Shown here: positions 55,249 to 61,211 of the stretch, in pieces
How the letters are laid out: every line of letters begins with the position of its first letter
How positions within the stretch are numbered: the stretch's first letter is position 1
Source of the DNA: Ignavibacteriota bacterium
GTDB lineage: Bacteria > Bacteroidota > Ignavibacteria > Ignavibacteriales > Melioribacteraceae
NCBI GenBank assembly: GCA_013112585.1
Contig: JABFGH010000029.1
Coordinates: forward strand, 1 to 61,211
DNA: 61,211 nt
Direction of reading: 5' to 3'
Made by a program: the position numbers and the translations under genes
Notes under the pieces: generated by a model
Told to the model about the DNA's origin: nothing
The model's database searches: none
The model's input: the letters and a program-made list of their open reading frames with translations, nothing else

Positions 55249-55953
55249 ATGGAATTACAAGATAAAATAGTTTTGGTTACCGGCGGAGGTTCAGGAATTG
55301 GTTTAGCAATTGCGGTAAAAGCAAAATCAAAAGGTGCAAAGGTTATTATTTGCGGTAGAAATGAAGATAAACTTAAAACAAGCGGTGAAAAATTTGACCT
55401 TACATATTATAGGTGTGATGTTTCGAAAGAGAGTGATGTTTTAAGTTTGTTCGATAAACTAAAAAGTGAGTTCGGCGACCTGGATGTTTTAATAAATAAT
55501 GCCGGATTCGGATATTTTTCAATGATGGATGAATTTGATGCAGAAAAGTTTTTAGCCGTTTATGAAACTAATGTTCTGGGCGCCGCACTAATGGCGAGAG
55601 AAGCTGCAAAAATATTCAAAGAAAAAAATAACGGAACAATAATAAATGTTGGGTCAACAGCAGCATTAAAAGGATTTGTCGGCGGATCTGCATACTCAGC
55701 TACAAAGTTTGCTTTGCGTGGACTCTCAGAATGCTGGCGTGCTGAGCTTAGAAAATTTAATGTGCGTGTGATGCAGGTAAACCCGAGTGAAGTACAAACC
55801 CAATTCTTCGAAACTGCGGCTTCCGACAGCAGGGATTTTAATCCGACAAAATTAATTGCCGAAGATATTGCACACGCAGTAATTAGCGCAATTGAAATGA
55901 ATGATAGAGGATTTACAACCGAGTTCACAGTTTTTGCAACTAATCCGCAGTAG
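55249..55953 (+). CDS. Short-chain dehydrogenase/reductase
   Basis: A 234-residue classical SDR: TGGGSGIG (11-18), CDVS (56-59), NNAG (83-86), catalytic Ser136, Tyr149 and Lys153 (YSATK). CGRNEDK after strand 2 suggests NADP(H). NPSEVQTQFFETA follows at the usual PG position. The pattern resembles FabG-like/3-ketoacyl reductases and sepiapterin-type enzymes; substrate unknown. It lies 6 bp upstream of rpiA, so the two are cotranscribed. Confidence 0.9.
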   Translation: MELQDKIVLVTGGGSGIGLAIAVKAKSKGAKVIICGRNEDKLKTSGEKFDLTYYRCDVSKESDVLSLFDKLKSEFGDLDVLINNAGFGYFSMMDEFDAEKFLAVYETNVLGAALMAREAAKIFKEKNNGTIINVGSTAALKGFVGGSAYSATKFALRGLSECWRAELRKFNVRVMQVNPSEVQTQFFETAASDSRDFNPTKLIAEDIAHAVISAIEMNDRGFTTEFTVFATNPQ

Positions 55954-55959
55954 AAAAAA

Positions 55960-56649
55960 ATGACACAACAAGACGAGCTAAAAAAACTTGCCGCCGAGGA
56001 AGCAGTTAAATCTGTAAAGTCAGGAATGGTACTGGGACTTGGAACCGGCAGCACTACAAAATTTGCAATATTAAAAATTGCCGAGTTACTAAAAACCGGC
56101 GAGCTTAAAAATATTGTCAGCATTCCAAGTTCTATTCAAACAGAAAAACTGGCGCGAGAACACGGGATTGATTTAGTCACATTTAATGAATATCAAGAAA
56201 TTGATTTAACGATAGACGGCGCGGATGAAGTTGACCCGAACTTGAATTTGATAAAGGGCGGCGGCGGCGCTTTACTGCGTGAAAAAATTATTGCACAGGC
56301 AAGTAAATCAGTTATCATTGTTGTAGATGAAAATAAATTATCTGATTCACTTGGTACAAAATGGCATGTGCCGATTGAAGTGGTTCCATTTGCTGAACAA
56401 GTAGAGAGTAAATATTTGCAGTCAATTGGAAGCACTGTAAGAACAAGAGTTGATGATAGCGGGAATAAATTTATTACTGACGAAGGCAATATAATTTTGG
56501 ACGCAAATTTTGGTGAACTACAAGACCCATTAAGTTTGGCAAGAAAGTTAGAATCACGTGCAGGCATTGTTGAACATGGCTTGTTTATTGATTTAGCAAG
56601 TAAAGTTATTTCTGCTAATGAAAATGGTGTCAAATTGTTTACAAAATAA
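55960..56649 (+). CDS. rpiA: Ribose-5-phosphate isomerase A
   Basis: A 229-residue enzyme interconverting ribose 5-phosphate and ribulose 5-phosphate in the pentose phosphate pathway. GLGTGSTTKFAI (26-37), DLTIDGADEVDP (82-93), KGGGGALLREKI (99-110) with the catalytic Glu108, and the GTKWHVPIEVVPF strand. Standard length. Downstream of an SDR in a two-gene unit. The repeat hairpin CCCCTCTCTTAAAAAAGAGG about 150 bp downstream, followed by TTTT, may end transcription. Confidence 0.96.
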   Translation: MTQQDELKKLAAEEAVKSVKSGMVLGLGTGSTTKFAILKIAELLKTGELKNIVSIPSSIQTEKLAREHGIDLVTFNEYQEIDLTIDGADEVDPNLNLIKGGGGALLREKIIAQASKSVIIVVDENKLSDSLGTKWHVPIEVVPFAEQVESKYLQSIGSTVRTRVDDSGNKFITDEGNIILDANFGELQDPLSLARKLESRAGIVEHGLFIDLASKVISANENGVKLFTK

Positions 56650-56682
56650 CGAACTGCTTATATCGAATCTAAACACTATTGA

Positions 56683-56790
56683 TTAATTCCTGAACAACAA
56701 CTGATTCATGTAATCACTAAGAAATTCCTCGGGATGATTCTGGGCGTTTTTTCCTTTTCTGTTTAAGCTGGTTTGTAATTCAAAAGCAAC
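56683..56790 (-). pseudogene. Possible gene remnant (C-terminal fragment)
   Basis: The minus strand holds a 35-codon open stretch reading AFELQTSLNRKGKNAQ, then NHPEEFLSDYMNQLLFRN and a stop. Its residue mix is protein-like, and it is cut at the N-side by the palindromic repeat at 56791. It has no start of its own. I do not recognise the family. Confidence 0.35.
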
Positions 56791-56871
56791 TCACCCCAAA
56801 CCCCTCTCTTAAAAAAGAGGGGCTTTTAAACTCCCCTTCTCTTTTTAAGAGAAGGGGCTGGGGGATGAGTT
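56791..56871. repeat. Double-hairpin repeat, copy 1
   Basis: CACCCCAAACCCCTCTCTTA then a first hairpin (CCCCTCT...AGAGGGG), a spacer CTTTTAAACT, and a second hairpin (CCCCTTCTC...GAGAAGGGG) followed by CTGGGGGATGAG. An almost identical copy in the same orientation is at 57096-57172. Confidence 0.9.
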
Positions 56872-56888
56872 AGTTTTTTAACTGATAA

Positions 56889-57098
56889 TTAGTTCATAGT
56901 TAATTCAACCGATCTTTTAATTAATAAAGAATAATTTCCCTTGTAAACCATTCCTTTAAGTTCAACAGTAGCTTTAACTATTAGGGAAATCTTTGTGTCT
57001 TCTAAATACCTGCCCCAAAAGTGTATGCTATTATTTTTATTTCAATTTGAATTAATCTTTGAGCTGATGCCTATGCCATTAATCGAAAAGTATCTAAC
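56889..57098 (-). pseudogene. Possible gene remnant with an in-frame stop
   Basis: On the minus strand a protein-like C-terminus reads NNSIHFWGRYLEDTKISLIV, then KATVELKGMVYKGNYSLLIK, RSVELTMN and a stop at 56889. The same frame continues upstream of a TGA at 57042-57044 with RYFSINGIGISSKINSN until the repeat at 57096-57172. It is flanked by the two repeat copies and has no start. I do not recognise the family. Confidence 0.4.
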
Positions 57099-57172
57099 CC
57101 CAAACCCCTCTCTTAAAAAGAGGGGCTTTTAAACTCCCCTTCTCTTTTAAGAGAAGGGGCTGGGGGATGAGT
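57096..57172. repeat. Double-hairpin repeat, copy 2
   Basis: Direct-repeat partner of 56791-56871, with the same two hairpins and 1-2-base differences in the A/T runs. The copies are about 305 bp apart. Confidence 0.9.
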
Positions 57173-57326
57173 CTGTTTTTGCGGTATGTAAACTAAACTG
57201 CATTAAAGATTTGCTATATAGTTCCTACTAAAATTCATCAGAAATTTTAATAGACCTCTATATACTAACAAAGAGTATTGCTATATTTACAATTAAAATT
57301 TTTAATCATTAAAAAAATTATTTACT

Positions 57327-58667
57327 ATGAATGAACCGAATGTAACAGTAGCAATTTTAACAGCGCCTGAAATTAAATTTGAATTTTACGGCAGCTACAA
57401 AGCCGAAGGCAGCGATAATGTTTTTAACGGAAAGTATTCAGTAAGATTGAATTCCGATAAGCTCGAAATAAAAAATGAAAGCGAGACATTTACTTTTGAC
57501 AAATCGGTGCTATTTGTTCCGCATGAATATGAGTCTGACTCCTTTTTACTCCGCGATGTAGTAATTGGAATTCAATTTCATTGGGAACAAAAAGAGAATC
57601 AGCGGTTTAACGGCTCGTTAAAATTAATTAAAGAAAAAGAAAATATAATTGCCGTAAACAGTATCTCTTCTGAAGATTACTTAATAAGTGTTATTTCTTC
57701 GGAGATGAGTGCAACCAGTTCAAAAGAATTTTTAAAAGCGCATTCTATTATTTCGCGCAGCTGGTTATTTGCTCAAATTCATAAAAGTAAAAAACTGCAG
57801 GAATCGGAAAACAATTACAAATCAATTTCCGAAACAGACGATGAATATATAAGATGGTACGATAGAGAAGATCATACATTGTTCGATGTTTGCGCAGATG
57901 ATCATTGCCAGCGATACCAGGGAATAACCAAGCAGCATGCCCATAATGCTCATACTGCTGTTAAAGAAACACGCGGATTGATTTTAGAATACAATAACGA
58001 AATTTGTGATGCGCGGTTTTCAAAATCATGCGGCGGTATTTCAGAATCGTTTACAAATGTATGGGAGCCTGTTGAGCACCCTTATCTCACTAGAGTAGTA
58101 GATTATAAATTTCAGCCGGATAATTTCGATCTTGATTTATCAATTGAAAAAAATGCCGAAAGTTGGATTACTAATAGTCCCCCTGCTTTTTGCAATACTC
58201 AAGATGAAAGAATTCTTTCGCAAGTACTTAATGACTATGATTTGGAAACAAAAGATTTTTTCCGCTGGAAAGTTGAATATACTCAAGAGGAGATATCCGA
58301 ATTAATTAATGAAAAATCAGGTTTTAATTTCGGTGAGATAAAAGATATAATTCCAATTTTAAGAGGAGATTCCGGCAGGCTTATTAAAGCTAAAATTGTC
58401 GGAACTAAAATGACAAAGATTATCGGAAAGGAATTAGAGATAAGAAGAATTTTGTCAAAATCTCATTTATACAGTTCAGCATTTGTTGTGGAGAAAAGTG
58501 ATACTAAAAATGAAGTACCACAAAAATTTATTTTAAGAGGAGCCGGCTGGGGTCACGGTGTTGGGCTCTGCCAAATAGGCGCCGCCGTTATGAGTGATAT
58601 GGGTTATAACTTTGATGAGATACTGCTTCATTATTTCAGCGGTGCAAAAATTAAGAAAGTGTACTGA
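57327..58667 (+). CDS. SpoIID/LytB-domain protein
   Basis: A 446-residue protein of the SpoIID (AmiB activator/LytB) family, known in Bacillus as a lytic transglycosylase on denuded peptidoglycan. Core motifs: NSISSEDYLISVISSEMSAT, SKEFLKAHSIISRSW, AVKETRGLILEYNNEICDAR, SKSCGGISESFTNVW, and the end GAGWGHGVGLCQIGAAVMSD with DEILLHYFSGAKI. The glutamate in ISSEMSA corresponds to the SpoIID catalytic Glu. No signal peptide is visible at the N-terminus, which is odd for a wall enzyme. Unusually, the region between the motifs is long (about 200 residues, PAFCNTQDERILSQVLNDYD). Confidence 0.88.
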   Translation: MNEPNVTVAILTAPEIKFEFYGSYKAEGSDNVFNGKYSVRLNSDKLEIKNESETFTFDKSVLFVPHEYESDSFLLRDVVIGIQFHWEQKENQRFNGSLKLIKEKENIIAVNSISSEDYLISVISSEMSATSSKEFLKAHSIISRSWLFAQIHKSKKLQESENNYKSISETDDEYIRWYDREDHTLFDVCADDHCQRYQGITKQHAHNAHTAVKETRGLILEYNNEICDARFSKSCGGISESFTNVWEPVEHPYLTRVVDYKFQPDNFDLDLSIEKNAESWITNSPPAFCNTQDERILSQVLNDYDLETKDFFRWKVEYTQEEISELINEKSGFNFGEIKDIIPILRGDSGRLIKAKIVGTKMTKIIGKELEIRRILSKSHLYSSAFVVEKSDTKNEVPQKFILRGAGWGHGVGLCQIGAAVMSDMGYNFDEILLHYFSGAKIKKVY

Positions 58668-58902
58668 GGCACAAATAACAAAGTTGCGTTTGTTAATAAA
58701 TATAAACTCCTTACGAATATTTGGCAGCCTCTATTTGAAAAAGTCTCCCACGCAAACCACGCAGAGAAAGAAACACTGCCAAAGATATTCCTTCGGAAAA
58801 AGTACACAAAGAAAAAAAATGGAAAGTAATATCTATTGAAAAATTTTATCTTTATATCGTTTTTAAAAAACAATTAACCTATTCTATTAAAAGGAATTAT
58901 TT
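58668..58902. other. Intergenic stretch with degenerate repeat sequence
   Basis: Between the SpoIID-domain gene and the epimerase. CACGCAAACCACGCAGAGAA and CACAAAGAAAAAAAATGG resemble a decayed purine-rich CGCAGAG repeat of the kind common in Bacteroidota intergenic DNA. Small reading frames here have no coding character. Confidence 0.35.
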
Positions 58903-59832
58903 ATGAAAATAGTTGTAGCAGGCGGTGCAGGTTTTATTGGCGGACATATAGCAGAATATTGGAATGAGCAAGATGCAGATGTTCATGTAATTGACAGCCT
59001 CCGTACCGGAAACATTAAAAACATTGATGGATTAGAAAATGTAACCTTTCATAAAGGGAGCATTACTAATCGGGAATTAGTTTTTGAAGTGTTAAAAGAT
59101 GCAGACTATATTTATAATTTGGCAGCACTCGTTTCAGTACCGGAATCTATTGAGAAACCATTTGAGTGCATAGATATAAATGTTAACGGAATGCTAAACC
59201 TGCTCGATGCCGCTAAGGAAAACAGAGCTAAAAAAGTAGTGCTATCAAGTTCGGCAGCCGTTTACGGGGATGATCCGGAATTACCGAAGCAGATTAGTAT
59301 GACACCTCATCCTAAAACTCCTTACAGCATAACAAAATTAGATGGTGAATATTACAACAAAATGTATTTTGAACAATACGGTCTTGAAACAATTTCATTA
59401 AGATATTTTAATGTTTACGGTCCGCGCCAAAACCCTAAAAGTCAGTATGCGGCTGCAGTTCCTATCTTTGTAGATAAAGCAACAGAGAACGATGATATTA
59501 CTATTTATGGTGATGGTGAGCAGACACGCGATTTTATATATGTTAAGGATGTTGTAAAAGCTAATGTAATTGCATCACAAAGCGAAGGTATTACCGGCGT
59601 GTTTAATGTTGCTAACGGAAGTTCGATAACTATAAAAGCACTTTGCGAAAAAATTATTGAGCTTGTTGATTCAAAATCAAAAATAAATTTTGCTGATGAA
59701 CGGGCAGGTGATATTAAACATAGCCTGGCTTCTATTGACGAAACAAAAGATCAACTCGGTTTTAATCCTGAATTTTCTTTGGATGAAGGTTTGAAAAATA
59801 CAATTAAATATTTTCAGAAATTGAAAGCGTAA
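58903..59832 (+). CDS. NAD-dependent nucleotide-sugar epimerase/dehydratase
   Basis: A 309-residue extended SDR: Rossmann GGAGFIGG (7-14), IDSLRTGN, NLAALVSVPES, SSSAAVYGDD (115-124) and catalytic Tyr141/Lys145 in PYSITKLDGE; FNVYGPRQNPKSQYAAAVP and DGEQTRDFIYVKD. This is the UDP-glucose/UDP-GlcNAc 4-epimerase group (WbpP/GalE-like), supplying sugar nucleotides for surface glycans. Exact substrate not readable. It lies 6 bp upstream of an asparaginase gene. Confidence 0.9.
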   Translation: MKIVVAGGAGFIGGHIAEYWNEQDADVHVIDSLRTGNIKNIDGLENVTFHKGSITNRELVFEVLKDADYIYNLAALVSVPESIEKPFECIDINVNGMLNLLDAAKENRAKKVVLSSSAAVYGDDPELPKQISMTPHPKTPYSITKLDGEYYNKMYFEQYGLETISLRYFNVYGPRQNPKSQYAAAVPIFVDKATENDDITIYGDGEQTRDFIYVKDVVKANVIASQSEGITGVFNVANGSSITIKALCEKIIELVDSKSKINFADERAGDIKHSLASIDETKDQLGFNPEFSLDEGLKNTIKYFQKLKA

Positions 59833-59838
59833 AATTTT

Positions 59839-60816
59839 ATGAAAAATATCGTAGTTGTTTTTACCGGCGGTACATTTTCAATGAAGATTGACGAGGAGAC
59901 CGGTGGTGCAGTTCCTTTTTTTCTGGGTGAAGAATTATTGGAAATAATACCTGAAACTAAAACTCTTGCCAATCTCGATATTTATAATTTCGGAAACTTT
60001 CCCGGTCCGCATATCACACCTAAAATAATGCTGGAGCTTTCTCAAAAAATTAATGAGCTGATAATCAAAGATTCCGTCGATGCAATAATAGTTACGCATG
60101 GAACAGACACTCTTGAAGAAACATCCTACTTTTTAGATTTAACAGTTAAAACCGAAAAGCCAATTGTTGTAATCGGCGCAATGCGCACCAGCACTGAACC
60201 GGATTGGGATGGACCAAAAAATCTTATTGATGCAATTCATATCTGCAGCAATCCTAATGCAATAGGAATGGGAGTGCTTGTCTGCTTAAACGGTGAAATA
60301 AATGCAGCAAGTGAAGTAACAAAAACTCACACAGAAGATGTTGAAACTTTTCACAGCTTAGATTTTGGTGCACTTGGGTTTGTTGATAGAGGACGTGTAA
60401 TCCTGAATAGGATGCCGCGTAAAATGGAGACAATTCAAACAGATGAACTTAATAGTAATGTTGACCTGATAAAAGTTTATACCGGAATGAATGAGAAGTT
60501 GTTTAAACTTTCCGCCGATAGCGAAATAAGCGGAATGGTAATAGAGGCAATGGGCGTAGGCAATGTTCCCCCGCTTGCTTTTAATGGTATTGAATATGTC
60601 CTTAATAAAAATATTCCAATAGTATTAACTTCTCGATGCCCGGCGGGCGAGACTTTAGATATTTATGGTTACCCCGGCGCCGGTAAATGGCTGCGACAAG
60701 CAGGTGTAATTTTTGCAGACTACTTAAATGGACAAAAAGCCAGAATCAAACTTATGCTTGCACTTGGACTTACAACGGAAAAGAAAAAATTAAAATCACT
60801 TTTTGAAGAAGACTAA
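59839..60816 (+). CDS. L-asparaginase (bacterial type)
   Basis: A 325-residue amidohydrolase hydrolysing asparagine to aspartate and ammonia. First catalytic Thr in VVFTGGTFSMK (Thr12) and the second triad IIVTHGTDTLEETSYF (THGTD, 86-90); PIVVIGAMRTSTEPDWDGP follows. No signal peptide, so a cytoplasmic type I enzyme. Some relatives prefer glutamine or D-amino-acid amides. Cotranscribed with the epimerase, though metabolically unrelated. Confidence 0.92.
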   Translation: MKNIVVVFTGGTFSMKIDEETGGAVPFFLGEELLEIIPETKTLANLDIYNFGNFPGPHITPKIMLELSQKINELIIKDSVDAIIVTHGTDTLEETSYFLDLTVKTEKPIVVIGAMRTSTEPDWDGPKNLIDAIHICSNPNAIGMGVLVCLNGEINAASEVTKTHTEDVETFHSLDFGALGFVDRGRVILNRMPRKMETIQTDELNSNVDLIKVYTGMNEKLFKLSADSEISGMVIEAMGVGNVPPLAFNGIEYVLNKNIPIVLTSRCPAGETLDIYGYPGAGKWLRQAGVIFADYLNGQKARIKLMLALGLTTEKKKLKSLFEED

Positions 60817-61117
60817 ACTTCTATCAGAAGCATTTGCCATACCTCTTGTTTGTCATTTCGAATCCCGATGTTTCCCCCATTTAAATGCCCGAGGATATGT
60901 TGATCGGCATGAAGTAATCTCCCGTATAAATTGATAACATACCCGCAAAAAAAGTTTAGTGCCAGACGGGGAGAAACTTTACAGCCACGCCAGACTTGCC
61001 CTGCGGCAGATAGACCGGATAAACTTACAATTGCAGGTAGGTAATAGCATCATAGGTTTTGCAGAGTTTTCTAATATTTAAAACTCTTTCCTGTTTTGTG
61101 CGAAAGACACCCAAATT
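60817..61117. other. Intergenic stretch, nothing certain
   Basis: No gene seen. TGTCATTTCGAATCCCGATG near 60850 resembles the head of a Bacteroidota intergenic palindrome, but the other arm is not clear. GAGTTTT (61064-61070) and AAAACTC (61080-61086) could form a weak hairpin between the convergent genes. Confidence 0.3.
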
Positions 61118-61211
61118 TTAGAATTCGGCTGATACAGCCTCTATGATTAAAGTTTGCATATTATTCTTCTTTAATTCTATAGTTTTTAGAACATTTTGAT
61201 CATTCAGAAAA
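61118..61211 (-). CDS. C-terminal end of a gene entering from the right edge (partial)
   Basis: The minus strand is open from the window edge to a stop at 61118-61120 with 30 residues, including LNDQNVLKTIELKKNN and MQTLIIEAVSAEF. The composition is protein-like, but too little is present to assign a family. It would converge with the asparaginase gene. Confidence 0.4.
   Translation of the reverse strand, partial: FLNDQNVLKTIELKKNNMQTLIIEAVSAEF

Noticed and set aside
58594-58839. An 81-codon frame overlapping the end of the SpoIID-domain gene
   Set aside because: Out of frame with a conserved domain end and continuing into degenerate purine-rich repeat sequence.

Overview
The window looks like chromosomal DNA of a free-living member of the Ignavibacteria (Bacteroidota/Chlorobi side of the tree). 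The grounds are: AT-rich DNA; two secreted proteins ending in the type IX secretion sorting domain with the QNYPNPFNP signature usual in that class; a full-consensus Bacteroidota promoter (TTG, 21 bp, TATGTTTG); an S-box (SAM-I) riboswitch before metY; and many short palindromic intergenic repeats. No rRNA, tRNA, CRISPR, integrase or transposase gene was seen.

Layout. 0-6 kb: the end of an unidentified gene, a large T9SS-exported protein, then a two-gene surface cassette (beta-barrel-like protein plus leucine-rich-repeat lipoprotein) bracketed by a 106-bp duplication of the 3' end of glnA. 6-8 kb: lrp-glnA. 8-8.7 kb: an 8-bp tandem repeat and a palindromic mobile-like repeat. 8.7-16.3 kb: clpB, an orphan histidine kinase, a carbamoyltransferase/SxtJ/DUF5989 trio (the last a 52-residue gene) and a MarR regulator. 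16.5-22.9 kb: a six-gene operon DUF3109-rpoN-ICMT-like-PPIase-hslV-hslU. 23-25 kb: an SDR and a WD40 lipoprotein. 24.9-33.6 kb: threonine and methionine biosynthesis, thrA-asd-thrB-thrC followed on the same strand by metY-metX. 33.8-39 kb: an Ig-fold lipoprotein, a TPR Ser/Thr kinase and its ECF sigma factor. 39-43.2 kb: SLC13 permease, HAD phosphatase, cdsA, a DUF2007 protein and a CPBP protease. 43.2-52.5 kb: a probable ten-gene operon from miaB to a DUF3108 protein with envelope themes (SPOR protein, sigma-54 activator, LptE, GT2, GT9). 52.5-53.4 kb: a cluster of three repeat families. 53.4-61.2 kb: an FG-GAP T9SS protein, SDR-rpiA, repeats and gene remnants, a SpoIID-domain protein, an epimerase-asparaginase pair, and the end of another gene at the right edge.

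How the genes work together. The aspartate-family genes form the clearest system: ThrA and Asd make homoserine, which ThrB/ThrC take to threonine and MetX/MetY take towards methionine. Between thrC and metY lies what I consider the most interesting signal: a consensus promoter, a Met/Cys-rich 30-residue leader ORF whose last codons can pair with the 5' arm of a perfect 12-bp terminator, then a SAM-I riboswitch with its own terminator. I read this as two attenuators in series, the first sensing charged Met (or Cys) tRNA by ribosome stalling and the second sensing SAM. RpoN (20.9 kb) and a receiver-less sigma-54 activator (48.5 kb) are also both encoded here.

All functional calls are from reading translated sequence and motifs by eye; no database search was run.
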